64,000 bases of DNA from JAGOEY01 sp017997515 (GCA_026314275.1 CP111109.1:3534001-3598000); one strand, 5' to 3'; shown: positions 1 through 8,147, numbered from the stretch's first letter. Translations and numbers: made by a program. The notes: generated by a model from the letters alone, not told the origin.

Positions 1-615
1 GAGTCGGGCGCTGGCAGCCGCGCGCTGGCCGTGCCGACCGATGTGTCGGATGCAGCCTCAGTGCAAGACCTCTTCGCCGCAGCGGTCGCGCAATTCGGCC
101 GTGTGGATCTGCTGTTCAACAACGCGGGCATGAGCAACCCGCCGGGCCCGTTCGAGGACTGGACGCCTGCGCAGTGGCAGGGTGTGGTGGACGTCAACCT
201 GACGGGTATGTTCTTTTGTATCCAGCAGGCGTTCCGCACCATGAAGGCCCAAAGCCCACGCGGCGGCCGCATCATCAACAACGGGTCGATTTCGGCCACC
301 ACGCCGCGGCCTAACTCCATGGCCTACACATCGACCAAACACGCGGTGAAGGGTTTGACCAAAACCGCGTCCCTCGACGGCCGTAAATACGATATTGCCG
401 TGGGGCAGATCGACGTGGGCAACGCGATGACCGAGCTGGCTGCCAAGATGGCCAAAGGTGTGCCGCAGGCCAGCGGAGAAATCGCCATCGAGCCGCTGAT
501 CGACGTGGCCATCGTGGGCCAGTCGGTGTTGTACATGGCGAACCTGCCGCTGGAAGCGAATGTGATGTTCCACACGGTCATGGCGACCAAGATGCCGTTT
601 GCCGGAAGAGGGTGA
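1..615 (+). CDS. Short-chain dehydrogenase/reductase, 5' end outside window
   Basis: The reading frame is open from base 1, so the Rossmann nucleotide-binding start lies upstream and only the C-terminal 204 residues are visible. The core SDR marks are present: NNAG after the fourth strand, then a Ser in NNGSIS, and the YTSTK sequence giving the catalytic Tyr and Lys in the YxxxK spacing. Members reduce or oxidise alcohol/ketone substrates with NAD(P)H; the substrate cannot be read from this part. The gene is followed by two repeat elements, not by an obvious terminator. The family call is secure, the specific function is not. Confidence 0.88.
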   Translation, partial: ESGAGSRALAVPTDVSDAASVQDLFAAAVAQFGRVDLLFNNAGMSNPPGPFEDWTPAQWQGVVDVNLTGMFFCIQQAFRTMKAQSPRGGRIINNGSISATTPRPNSMAYTSTKHAVKGLTKTASLDGRKYDIAVGQIDVGNAMTELAAKMAKGVPQASGEIAIEPLIDVAIVGQSVLYMANLPLEANVMFHTVMATKMPFAGRG

Positions 616-620
616 ATAAG

Positions 621-745
621 CACACCCCCAGGCTTGCTCACTGCGTGTAGCCGCCCACCCCCTTGCAGGGGGCAACACCAGCGGCCTGGCAAAGCCAGTT
701 CCGCGGTGTTTGCTGGAAGGGTGCTTGGCGCTTCGCGCCTTGCAC
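621..745 (+). repeat. Element A, copy 1 (three-hairpin intergenic repeat)
   Basis: Begins CACACCCCCAGG, then hairpin 1 (CCCCC, loop TTGCA, GGGGG, 658-672), hairpin 2 (37 nt, 674-710, arms AACACC/GGTGTT, GCGG/CCGC and CTGGC/GCCAG around an AAA loop) and hairpin 3 (721-745, GTGC and GGCGC arms with a TT/TT internal loop). Five further copies with the same layout occur in this window. It lies just after the stop of the dehydrogenase gene. Confidence 0.9.
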
Positions 746-764
746 TGCTGGGGTGATGCTCCTG

Positions 765-812
765 TTTTTATAGCTGATTGCGCACGTCGGTTGTGCGCTG
801 GAGGCACTTTTT
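765..812 (+). repeat. Element B, intergenic copy
   Basis: A clean copy of the second repeat family: a T-rich arm with ATAGCTG, a GCGC box, 11 nt, a second GCGC box, then GGAGGC and a T-rich arm. The boxes extend to GCGCAC/GTGCGC, so this copy can fold as a hairpin. It sits between the dehydrogenase and the 3' end of the convergent nnrD. Confidence 0.7.
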
Positions 813-817
813 GTTCA

Positions 818-2317
818 TCAATAGCCGCTCTGGGCCAGTTTGCTGGCTGTGAGCGGCTTTTTTGTGGGCCACTGGTCGGCGAGGGTGCCGTGGTGCCAGA
901 CGGCGGTCAGGGCTGCATCGGGGGCTGGGCGGCCTGCGGCCAGGGCGGCGCCGACCATGCCGGCCAGCACGTCGCCGGTGCCTGCTGTCGCCAGTTTGGC
1001 ATTGCCGGTCGGGTTGATGCTTGGGACGCTGCCTGGTGTGGCGACGATGCTGCCGGAGCCTTTGAGTACCACCGTGCACTGGTAAGCATCTGCCAGCTGT
1101 TGTGCGGCACGCAGGCGGTCGGCCTGGATGGCGGGGGTGGTGGTGTCCAACAAACGTGCGGCTTCGAGCGGGTGGGGCGTCAGCACGGTGGCGGCTCCCC
1201 GCTGGGCGCGTTGGCGCAGCAGGGTTTGCAGGGACGGGTCGGTGGCGATGGCGTTCAGGGCGTCGGCGTCCAGCACCAGCGATGCGGCGGTGGACAACAC
1301 GCGGGGCAGCAGCGCCCGCACGGCGGTGCCGCCGCCACAGCCGCAGACCACCGCCATGGTGGCCAGGTCGAGTGATTCAGGCGCACGCAGCATCAGCTCG
1401 GGCTGCGCGCTGGCAAAGCCTGTGCTGTTGCCGTCCAGCAGGCAGGTAAACACGCGGCCTGCGCCGCTGTGGAGTGCGGCGGACGCTGCCAACAAAGCGG
1501 CACCGGCCATGCCGGGCGCACCACCGATGACGGCAACGTCGCCGTAACTGCCTTTGTGGCTGGCGTGTTGGCGAGGGGCAGATGCGGGGGCTCCAGCGAG
1601 CCAGGCGCTGGCTGCTTCGTTGGAGAGGTCTGCGCCGAGGTCGTCAAACCAGACGGTGCCTGCCGCATCGCGGCCCGATGCGGTGAACAAACCAGGCTTC
1701 AGGGTCAGCAGTGTGAGGGTGTTTTGTGCATGAAATAGGCTTCCTGCGCCCGTCCCGTATGCGCTGTCAGCTATTAATTCAGGAGCGTAGGTGCCTGTGT
1801 CCGCCTGCAGGCCGGACGGAATGTCCACCGCCAGCACGGGTGCAGGCGCGTCGTGTAGCGCTTGCAGCAAGGTCAGCAGGCTGGTATCTGCGTTGCGTGG
1901 CTTGCCCGATGCCAGTCCGATACCCAGCAGGGCGTCGATACACAGATCCTGGGGGCCCAGTCCCTGCGGCGCTGTGTCGGCAAAAACCACCCCGGCCTCT
2001 TGCGCCCGGTGCCACGACGCCCGTGCGTCGGCGGGTGCCCGCTCAGAACTGCCCAACCAGGTCACTACGCAGCGCCGTCCCCATTGCTGCAGCAGGGCTG
2101 CGGCCTCCAGCCCGTCGCCGCCGTTGTTGCCGGGGCCGCAGGCAATCCAGACGGTGCGGGCATGGGGTGCCAGCGCCATGGCCAGTCGGGCTACGGCCAG
2201 ACCAGCGCGCTGCATCAAGGTGTGTGGGGGCAGGGTGGCGGCAAGTGTCTGTTCGATATGGCGGGTGGCCGCCACATTAAGCAGCGGGTACGGTGTGCCG
2301 GGGGTGATGCGGTGCAT
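818..2317 (-). CDS. nnrD: Bifunctional NAD(P)H-hydrate epimerase / ADP-dependent NAD(P)H-hydrate dehydratase
   Basis: A 499-residue fusion of the two enzymes that repair hydrated NADH/NADPH. The N-terminal half (about 1-215, YjeF_N epimerase) carries GPGNNGGDG and a DALLGIGL segment; the C-terminal half (about 225-499, ribokinase-like dehydratase) carries HKGSYGDVAVIGG, LDADALN, LTPHPLEAARL, VLKGSGS and TAGTGDVLAGMVG, where the Asp of GTGD is catalytic in the family. The ATG at 2317 is chosen because it follows an AGGAG ribosome-binding site and gives the normal fusion length. An in-frame extension to 2848 only overlaps dadA. It follows dadA by 29 bp and is probably co-transcribed with it. 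A weak candidate Element B patch lies near 1763-1805. Confidence 0.93.
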   Translation of the reverse strand: MHRITPGTPYPLLNVAATRHIEQTLAATLPPHTLMQRAGLAVARLAMALAPHARTVWIACGPGNNGGDGLEAAALLQQWGRRCVVTWLGSSERAPADARASWHRAQEAGVVFADTAPQGLGPQDLCIDALLGIGLASGKPRNADTSLLTLLQALHDAPAPVLAVDIPSGLQADTGTYAPELIADSAYGTGAGSLFHAQNTLTLLTLKPGLFTASGRDAAGTVWFDDLGADLSNEAASAWLAGAPASAPRQHASHKGSYGDVAVIGGAPGMAGAALLAASAALHSGAGRVFTCLLDGNSTGFASAQPELMLRAPESLDLATMAVVCGCGGGTAVRALLPRVLSTAASLVLDADALNAIATDPSLQTLLRQRAQRGAATVLTPHPLEAARLLDTTTPAIQADRLRAAQQLADAYQCTVVLKGSGSIVATPGSVPSINPTGNAKLATAGTGDVLAGMVGAALAAGRPAPDAALTAVWHHGTLADQWPTKKPLTASKLAQSGY

Positions 2318-2346
2318 GGGTGTTGGCTCCTGGCCGCCATCTTGCC

Positions 2347-3594
2347 CTACAAGCGTTCGATGCCCAGGCCCTGCAGGTCCACGTCTGGCGTGCGGCCGCC
2401 CACCAGGTCGGCCACTGCACGTGCGCTGCCGCAGCTCAGCGCCCAGCCGCTGGACCCGTGTCCCAGGTTCAGCCAGATGCCGGGGATTCCACTGGCCCCC
2501 ACGATCGGCGGGCCGTCGGGCAGCATCGGGCGGGCACCCTTCCATTCCTGCACACCGCCAGACATCTGTGCCGCACCGGGGAACCAGTCGTGCAGCACTT
2601 TGTACAGCGTTTGCAGCGCGGCGGGGCGTTTGGTGTCCAGCCGCCCGCCGATCTCGGCGCTGCCTGCCACGCGCACCCGCATGCCCAGGCGCGAGATGGC
2701 CACCTTGTAACGTTCGTCCATCACGGCGCTGCGTGGTGCGTTTAAAGGCTCGCGGATGTTGGCGCTGATGGAGTAGCCGTACACCGCCGCCATCGGAATC
2801 TTCAGCCCCAGCGGGCGCAGCAGCGTGGCGGACGCGAGGCCCGCACACACCACCACGGCATCAAAACGGCGCGGTGATGGTTCACCTGCAATGGCGACCG
2901 CAGCCTGCGGGCCGGGCACCACTGTGGCCACCGTGGTGTTGAACACAAAACGGGCGCCCAGCATCTCGGCGTGGCGGCGCAGCATCAGCGCGAACTGGCG
3001 GCAGTTGCCCACCTCGTCATCGGGCAGGTGGATGGCGCCTGCAAAGGCCGTGTCCTGGTTCAGTGCGGGCTCCACGGTGCGAGCAGCGGCCGCGTCGATT
3101 TGGTGAAAAGTCACACCTGCGTCGCGCAGCACCTGCAGGCCGGGCTGGGCGAGTTTCTGGTCCTTCTCGGAACGCAGCAGCACCAGGTAGCCGGGGCTGC
3201 GTTCGTAGGCCAGCTCCAGCTGGTCCGTCAGCTGGTGCAGGCGCGCGCGGCTGTAAAAGGCCAGGCGCTGCATGTGGCTGCGGTTGGCCAGGTAGGTGTC
3301 CACGCGGCAGGCCCGCAGCCAGCGGCCCATCCAGGCCAGTTCACGCAGCGACAGCGGCAGGCCGATTTTGACCGGAGCATGGCGGCTGAGCAGGTAACGC
3401 GCCACTTTGGTGGGCATGCCGGGTGCCGCCCAGGGCGTGACGTACCCCGGTGCCACCAGCCCGGCGTTGGCAAAACTGGTTTCTTCTGCGGCAGCGCCAC
3501 GGCGCTCGAACACGGTGACTTCGTGGCCGTCAGCGGTCAGCTCATACGCAGTGGTTACACCGATGATGCCGGCGCCAACAATGGCAATTTTCAT
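2347..3594 (-). CDS. dadA: D-amino acid dehydrogenase small subunit type (FAD-dependent)
   Basis: 415 residues of the DAO/GlpO fold. The dinucleotide-binding motif GAGIIGVTTAYEL is at residues 7-19 with the acidic end of the second strand at VFERR, and a C-terminal GHGSSGWALSCGSA flavin-contacting segment. TSFANAGLVAPGY and the overall length match DadA, which oxidises D-amino acids to 2-oxo acids and passes electrons to the respiratory chain. Start: ATG at 3594 is preferred to the GTG nine bases upstream, which falls within repeat Element A and lengthens the protein away from the family start. Lies between the amidase and nnrD on the same strand. The exact substrate (D-Ala or other D-amino or imino acids) is inferred. 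Confidence 0.88.
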   Translation of the reverse strand: MKIAIVGAGIIGVTTAYELTADGHEVTVFERRGAAAEETSFANAGLVAPGYVTPWAAPGMPTKVARYLLSRHAPVKIGLPLSLRELAWMGRWLRACRVDTYLANRSHMQRLAFYSRARLHQLTDQLELAYERSPGYLVLLRSEKDQKLAQPGLQVLRDAGVTFHQIDAAAARTVEPALNQDTAFAGAIHLPDDEVGNCRQFALMLRRHAEMLGARFVFNTTVATVVPGPQAAVAIAGEPSPRRFDAVVVCAGLASATLLRPLGLKIPMAAVYGYSISANIREPLNAPRSAVMDERYKVAISRLGMRVRVAGSAEIGGRLDTKRPAALQTLYKVLHDWFPGAAQMSGGVQEWKGARPMLPDGPPIVGASGIPGIWLNLGHGSSGWALSCGSARAVADLVGGRTPDVDLQGLGIERL

Positions 3595-3599
3595 TTGGT

Positions 3600-3715
3600 A
3601 CACCCCCAGGCTTCGCTCCGCTCTCGCCTACCCCCTTGCAGGGGGCAACACCGGTCGCCTGGCAGAGCCAGTTCGACGGTGTTTGCTGGAGGGGCGCTCG
3701 CCTGCGGCTTTGCGC
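3600..3715 (+). repeat. Element A, copy 2
   Basis: Hairpin 1 at 3631-3645; hairpin 2 at 3647-3683 with arms AACACC/GGTGTT, GTCG/CGAC and CTGGC/GCCAG around AGA; hairpin 3 at 3694-3715 (GCGC outer arms, GCC/GGC inner). The GTCG/CGAC pair replaces the GCGG/CCGC pair of copy 1, so pairing is kept while sequence changes. It is antisense to the flanking genes and lies directly upstream of the dadA start. Confidence 0.9.
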
Positions 3716-3737
3716 TTTGGTTGGTTGAAATTGTTAA

Positions 3738-3791
3738 GAAATTGGCTTCTAGCCCAGGTAGGTAAAGCGCTATCTGCTATTTATTTTGTAG
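3738..3791 (-). repeat. Element B copy over the 3' end of the amidase gene
   Basis: On the plus strand: A-rich arm, TTGGCTTCTAGCCC, 11 nt, then GCGC followed by CTATCTGCTATTTATTTTG. Same order and spacing as the other copies. The amidase stop codon (3781-3783) lies inside it, so the element supplies the last residues and the stop of that protein. Confidence 0.6.
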
Positions 3792-5178
3792 TATTCAGGG
3801 CTTGCTCGATCTGCAGCGACACATTCAAAACGGTGTCGTCGTGCAGGGCGCCGTGCCACACCATCAGGCCCACCGGCAGCTCGCCGGGCACATGGCAGGG
3901 CAGAGACAGGGCGCAGCCGTCGAGCATGTTGATGGCGCTGGGGTTGCGCAGCAGCAGGTTGTTGGTGCGGAAGAAGGCTTCGTCGCGTTCTGCGCCGGGC
4001 GCGATACTGGCGATGGTGGGGGCCACGATGGGCACGGTGGGGGACAACACGGCGTCAAAGTGGTTTAGGGCAGCCAACATGCGCTTGATCCAGGCGGCGC
4101 GGGTTTGAACGAGTTCGGCGTAGTCGGCGGCCAGCATGGTGGCGCCGCGTTCAATGCGGCTGCGCACGCGTGGGTCGTAGCTGGCGGCGTATTGGGCCAG
4201 CAAAGGGCGATGCCAGGCAAAACTCTCCACTGCAGAAAAACCGGCGCGGGCTTGCATGTCGGCAAGCTCGGCCATTTCGGTGAGGGGAATTTCCTCAATG
4301 TGGGCACCCGCCGCACGCAAAACCTGCAGGCTGCGCTCAAACGCGCACGCCACGGTGTTGTCCAGTCCGTCGAGGAAGGTGGTGGCGGGAACGGCCAGCC
4401 GGTACGACGCCAAAGGTGCCTGGCTCTGCACGACTGTGCGAACTGACAGAATTTCATGCACCAGCACCGCATCACGCACTGAACGGGTCATGGCGCAGGC
4501 CGTGTCCAGCGTGGTGGACAGCGGCACAGCGCCCGTGGTGGGCACCAGTCGGGCCGTGTTCTTGAAACCCACGATGCCATTCAGCGCCGCCGGAATACGG
4601 ATTGAGCCACCGGTGTCCGAGCCGAGCCCGACAAACGCAGCGCCTGTCGCCACTGACACCGCGGCCCCTGATGAGGAGCCACCAGGAACATGGGGCGCGT
4701 GGGGGCTGCCCACGGCTGCGCCGGTTTGCGCGTCCCATGCGGCAGGTGTGCCGTAGTGCGGATTGACGCCCACACCGGAAAACGCAAATTCCACCATGTT
4801 GGTGCGCCCCAGCAGCACGCCACCTGCAGCGCGCAGGCGGGCCACAGCTGGGGCGTCGATGGACGCTGCGGGGGCGTTTGCCAGCGCGAGCGAACCTGCA
4901 GAGGTAGGCTGGCCCGCCACGTCAAACAGGTCTTTCACGCTGATGGCCAAGCCTGCCAGCGGCTGGCTGAAACCATAACGTGCAGAGGCGTTCGCGTCGT
5001 CAGCCAGCGCGACTTCGCCACGCGCCGCGTCAAACCGGGTCTGGCGCCAGACATGCGCGCAGGCGGGCGATTCTGCGATGGCGATGGAGCGCCCCAGTTC
5101 ATTGCTGGCGGACGTTTCACCATGGCGGATGGCCTGGCGGATGCTGTGGAGGTCGGGCAGGGTGTTGAGGGCTGGCAT
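3781..5178 (-). CDS. Amidase signature family protein
   Basis: 465 residues. The Ser-cisSer-Lys triad of the amidase signature family is visible: Lys in ISVKDLFDVAG (about residue 80), the glycine/serine loop PGGSSSGAAV, and the nucleophile region GSDTGGSIRIPAAL. Such enzymes hydrolyse amide bonds; GatA of tRNA amidation is a relative, but the absence of gatB/gatC nearby and the divergent C-terminus argue for a stand-alone amidase acting on a small amide. ATG at 5178 is chosen over the upstream TTG at 5190. The 3' end has been overwritten by Element B. It heads a minus-strand group with dadA and nnrD, suggesting amino acid or amide use, but the gap of about 190 bp holds two repeats, so co-transcription is uncertain. 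Confidence 0.87.
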   Translation of the reverse strand: MPALNTLPDLHSIRQAIRHGETSASNELGRSIAIAESPACAHVWRQTRFDAARGEVALADDANASARYGFSQPLAGLAISVKDLFDVAGQPTSAGSLALANAPAASIDAPAVARLRAAGGVLLGRTNMVEFAFSGVGVNPHYGTPAAWDAQTGAAVGSPHAPHVPGGSSSGAAVSVATGAAFVGLGSDTGGSIRIPAALNGIVGFKNTARLVPTTGAVPLSTTLDTACAMTRSVRDAVLVHEILSVRTVVQSQAPLASYRLAVPATTFLDGLDNTVACAFERSLQVLRAAGAHIEEIPLTEMAELADMQARAGFSAVESFAWHRPLLAQYAASYDPRVRSRIERGATMLAADYAELVQTRAAWIKRMLAALNHFDAVLSPTVPIVAPTIASIAPGAERDEAFFRTNNLLLRNPSAINMLDGCALSLPCHVPGELPVGLMVWHGALHDDTVLNVSLQIEQALNTTK

Positions 5179-5240
5179 AAAGGTTTGCAAACAGTGGATA
5201 TTCTGCTTCTCTTGCTGTGTGTACGACGCTACATACCAGA

Positions 5241-5323
5241 GATACCGCAGAACTGGCTTTGCCAGGCTGCTGGTATCGCCCCCAGCAAGGGGGTTGGCGA
5301 GAGCGAAGCGAAGCCTGGGGGTG
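5241..5323 (-). repeat. Element A, copy 3 (two hairpins, reverse orientation)
   Basis: Read on the minus strand: CACCCCCAGGCTTCG, hairpin 1 with CCCCC/GGGGG (5279-5293, loop TTGCT) and hairpin 2 (5241-5277) with arms GATACC/GGTATC, GCAG/CTGC and CTGGC/GCCAG around AAA. Two of the three arm pairs differ from copy 1 on both sides, preserving pairing. No third hairpin is seen. It occupies part of the 322-base gap between the amidase and rpsB. Confidence 0.9.
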
Positions 5324-5338
5324 AATGCATATTCAGGG

Positions 5339-5347
5339 TGCTATACT
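5339..5347 (+). promoter_or_regulatory. Probable extended -10 promoter of rpsB-tsf
   Basis: TGCTATACT is an extended -10 element (TGn plus TATACT at 5342-5347). No good -35 hexamer is seen at the usual distance, as is common for extended -10 promoters. It would give a leader of about 150 nt before the rpsB ATG. Element A copy 3 ends just upstream. Confidence 0.5.
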
Positions 5348-5415
5348 CTTTGGGTTTCGCCCAGAGGCATTCGTCTCAGGCGCAAACAAACTAGCAAACC
5401 AGTCCCAATAAGGTG

Positions 5416-5459
5416 TTTGCAGCTGCAAAGCTGTGAAGAGATGTTGCACAAATTGCAAC
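5416..5459 (+). promoter_or_regulatory. Two hairpins in the rpsB leader
   Basis: A perfect 14-nt palindrome TTTGCAGCTGCAAA (5416-5429) is followed by GTTGCA, loop CAAAT, TGCAAC (5443-5459). Both lie in the untranslated leader 40-85 nt ahead of the rpsB start. In Escherichia coli the rpsB leader is a target of S2 autoregulation; a similar role here is inference only. Confidence 0.4.
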
Positions 5460-5500
5460 GTCGGGCTGGATTTTAGACCTAACCTTTGGAGTTAATCCCT

Positions 5501-6253
5501 ATGTCAGTCACCATGCGTGAAATGCTGGACGCCGGCGTCCATTTCGGCCACCAGACCCGTTTCTGGAACCCCAAGATGGCTCCGTACATCTTCGGCCACC
5601 GCAACAAGATCCACATCATCAACCTGGAAAAGTCGCTGCCACTGTTCCAGGAAGCCACCAAATTCATCAAGCAACTGTCGGCCAACGGCGGCACCATCCT
5701 GATGGTTGGTACCAAGCGCCAAGCCCGCGAAACCCTCGCTGCTGAAGCCCAGCGCGCTGGTGTGCCTTACGTTGACCAGCGTTGGCTCGGCGGCATGCTG
5801 ACCAACTTCAAGACGGTCAAGACCTCCATCAAGCGTCTGAAGGACCTGAAGGCCCAGCAGGAAAGCGGCCTTGAGTCCCTGAGCAAGAAAGAACAGCTGA
5901 CTTTCAGCCGTGAAATCGCCAAGCTCGAACGCGACATCGGCGGCATCCAAGATATGGCCGCTTTGCCCGATGCCATTTTTGTGATCGACGTGGGTTTCCA
6001 CAAGATCGCCATCGCCGAAGCCAAGAAGCTGGGCATCCCCCTGATCGGCGTGGTTGATACCAACCACTCGCCTGAAGGTATCAGCTACGTGATCCCTGGT
6101 AACGACGACTCGGCCAAGGCTGTGGAGCTGTACGCCCGTGGTATCGCCGACGCCATCATCGAAGGCCGTGCAAACCGTGGCAACGAAGTGGTCAAGGCCG
6201 TGGCGGCTGAAACCAGCGACGAATTCGTCGAAGTGAACGAGGCTGCTGCCTAA
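5501..6253 (+). CDS. rpsB: 30S ribosomal protein S2
   Basis: 250 residues, full length for S2, opening with VTMREMLDAGVHFGHQTRFWNPKM and containing the family blocks GTKRQARE, VDQRWLGGMLTNFKT and IPLIGVVDTNHSP. S2 joins the 30S subunit late, between head and body, and is needed for S1 binding. The ATG at 5501 is chosen because it follows a TTTGGAG site; an upstream TTG adds five unrelated residues. First gene of the translation cluster; a hairpin and T-run separates it from tsf. Confidence 0.98.
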   Translation: MSVTMREMLDAGVHFGHQTRFWNPKMAPYIFGHRNKIHIINLEKSLPLFQEATKFIKQLSANGGTILMVGTKRQARETLAAEAQRAGVPYVDQRWLGGMLTNFKTVKTSIKRLKDLKAQQESGLESLSKKEQLTFSREIAKLERDIGGIQDMAALPDAIFVIDVGFHKIAIAEAKKLGIPLIGVVDTNHSPEGISYVIPGNDDSAKAVELYARGIADAIIEGRANRGNEVVKAVAAETSDEFVEVNEAAA

Positions 6254-6288
6254 GCACCTTGTGTGCCGCATGCGCTCGCGCTAAAAGA

Positions 6289-6311
6289 GGGGCAGCTTGC
6301 CCCTTTTTTTT
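6289..6311 (+). terminator. Intrinsic terminator between rpsB and tsf
   Basis: GGGGCA, loop GCT, TGCCCC, then eight T. AAAA upstream can pair with part of the T-run. In other bacteria this position holds a partial terminator that sets the ratio of S2 to EF-Ts; partial read-through here is inferred because tsf has no obvious promoter of its own. Confidence 0.85.
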
Positions 6312-6353
6312 AGCGCCAACTGAATTGAACTGAACAAGATACGGAGAAACACA

Positions 6354-7277
6354 ATGGCTGTAATTACCGCAAGCATGGTTGGCGAACTGCGCGCCAAGAC
6401 CGACGCCCCCATGATGGAATGCAAGAAGGCCCTGACCGAGGCTGACGGCAACATGGACAAAGCCGAAGAGCTGCTGCGCATCAAGCTCGGCAACAAGGCT
6501 GGCAAGGCCTCCGGTCGTATCACGGCTGAAGGTGTGGTCACCGCATCGGTCGACGGTAACACCGGCGGCATGATCGAAATCAACTGCGAAACCGACTTCG
6601 TTACCAAGAACGACAGCTTCCTGGCATTTGCCAAGGCCGCAGCCGTGCTGGTGGCCAAGAACAACCCTGCTGACATCGCTGCCCTGGGCGCGCTGCCTTA
6701 CGAACAAGACGGTTTTGGCCCCACGCTCGAAGACGTGCGCAAGGGTCTGATCGGCAAGATCGGCGAAAACATGAGCTTCCGCCGCTTCAAGCACTTCGCC
6801 GGCAACGGCAAGCTGGCTTCTTACCTGCACGGCACCAGCATTGGTGTGATGGTGGAATTCGAAGGTGACGACACCGCAGCCAAGGACGTGGCCATGCACA
6901 TCGCTGCAATGAAGCCAGTCGCTGTGTCGAGCGCTGACGTGCCTGCCGACCTGATCGAAAAAGAGCGTGCTGTCGCTGCTGGCAAGGCTGAAGAAGACCG
7001 CAAGGTTGCCGAAGCTGCTGGCAAGCCAGCCCAGCCTGCCGACATCGTTGCCAAACGCATCGAAGGCGGCGTGCAGAAGTACCTCAAAGAAGTCTCGCTG
7101 CACAACCAGGCTTTTGTGAAGAACGACAAACAAACCGTGGAAGCCATGCTCAAGGCCGCAGGCACCACAGTCAAGAGCTTCACCATGTACATCGTGGGTG
7201 AAGGCATCGAGAAGAAGGTTGACGACTTTGCTGCCGAAGTGGCTGCCCAGGTCGCTGCTGCCAAGGCCGCTGCTTAA
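6354..7277 (+). CDS. tsf: Elongation factor Ts
   Basis: 307 residues, normal for proteobacterial EF-Ts. The N-terminal helical module has LRAKTDAPMMECKKALTEADGNMDKAEELLR, and the TDFVTKND block contacts EF-Tu. EF-Ts catalyses GDP release from EF-Tu. The ATG is preceded by CGGAG. It follows rpsB after a terminator-like hairpin and is itself followed by a strong hairpin with T-run. Confidence 0.98.
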   Translation: MAVITASMVGELRAKTDAPMMECKKALTEADGNMDKAEELLRIKLGNKAGKASGRITAEGVVTASVDGNTGGMIEINCETDFVTKNDSFLAFAKAAAVLVAKNNPADIAALGALPYEQDGFGPTLEDVRKGLIGKIGENMSFRRFKHFAGNGKLASYLHGTSIGVMVEFEGDDTAAKDVAMHIAAMKPVAVSSADVPADLIEKERAVAAGKAEEDRKVAEAAGKPAQPADIVAKRIEGGVQKYLKEVSLHNQAFVKNDKQTVEAMLKAAGTTVKSFTMYIVGEGIEKKVDDFAAEVAAQVAAAKAAA

Positions 7278-7288
7278 GCTGCCGTCTG

Positions 7289-7327
7289 AAAAAATGCTTG
7301 CCGCCCACGAGGTGGCAGGCATTTTTT
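7289..7327 (+). terminator. Intrinsic terminator after tsf
   Basis: A near-perfect inverted repeat: AAAAAATGC and GCATTTTTT arms with an inner GCC-rich stem and a CACGA loop. Because both flanks are A- and T-tracts it could act in either direction, but the only gene ending here is tsf. Confidence 0.88.
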
Positions 7328-7399
7328 GTTATGTGCGCACAGATACTTAAATGTGCGCCACGCCTCTCTTAAAATTACAAGCCACACCAAGGAGTCCCC

Positions 7400-8122
7400 A
7401 TGTCCACTGCCGCCCCAGCCTACAGACGAATTTTGCTCAAGCTGTCCGGGGAGGCCTTGATGGGAGATGACCAGTTCGGTATCAACCGCGCCACCATCGT
7501 GCGGATCGTGGGCGAAATCGCCGAAGTGACCCGCCTGGGTGTGGAAGTGGCCGTGGTGATTGGCGGCGGCAACATCTTCCGTGGTGTGGCCGGTGGCTCG
7601 GTCGGTATGGACCGCGCCACAGCCGACTACATGGGTATGTTGGCCACCGTCATGAACTCGCTCGCACTGGCCGACGCCATGAACAAGCAGGGCCTGATTG
7701 CCCGTGTCATGTCCGCCATCGCCATCGAACAGGTGGTCGAGCCCTATGTCCGTCCCAAGGCCTTGCAGTACCTCGAAGAGGGCAAGGTGGTGGTGTTTGC
7801 CGCGGGAACGGGTAACCCGTTTTTCACCACCGACACCGCCGCCGCGCTACGGGGTGCCGAGATTGGTGCCGAGATTGTGCTCAAGGCCACCAAGGTGGAC
7901 GGTGTGTACTCCGCTGACCCCAAAAAAGACCCGACCGCCACGCGGTACGACAAGATTACATTCGACGATGCCATGTCCCAGAATCTGGGCATCATGGATG
8001 CCACGGCGTTTGCCCTGTGCCGCGACCAGAAGCTGCCGATCAAGGTGTTCTCCATCTTCAAAGAAGGCGGTCTGAAACGGGTCGTGATGGGCGAGGACGA
8101 AGGCACACTCGTCTACGCCTGA
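7400..8122 (+). CDS. pyrH: UMP kinase
   Basis: 240 residues of the amino-acid-kinase fold. RILLKLSGEALMG at the N-terminus binds ATP phosphates, VIGGGNIFRG and DYMGMLATVMN are the UMP-binding and signature segments, and KATKVDGVYSADPKKDP is the conserved C-terminal ATP loop. It phosphorylates UMP to UDP for all pyrimidine nucleotide synthesis and is an allosteric hexamer in the family. An AAGGAG site lies 5-6 nt ahead of the ATG. An AT-rich stretch with TAAAAT near 7370 could be its promoter, since a terminator stands upstream. Confidence 0.98.
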   Translation: MSTAAPAYRRILLKLSGEALMGDDQFGINRATIVRIVGEIAEVTRLGVEVAVVIGGGNIFRGVAGGSVGMDRATADYMGMLATVMNSLALADAMNKQGLIARVMSAIAIEQVVEPYVRPKALQYLEEGKVVVFAAGTGNPFFTTDTAAALRGAEIGAEIVLKATKVDGVYSADPKKDPTATRYDKITFDDAMSQNLGIMDATAFALCRDQKLPIKVFSIFKEGGLKRVVMGEDEGTLVYA

Positions 8123-8147
8123 TTTGATTCCGTTCAAGGAGAGAATA

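Noticed and set aside
2318..2848. N-terminal extension of nnrD by 177 codons
   Set aside because: It overlaps dadA in another frame, its composition is Arg/Gly-rich without homology, and the ATG at 2317 has a good AGGAG site.
3781..5178. Amidase as GatA of the tRNA amidotransferase
   Set aside because: No gatB or gatC beside it and the C-terminal half does not read like GatA; amidase signature enzymes share the same triad.
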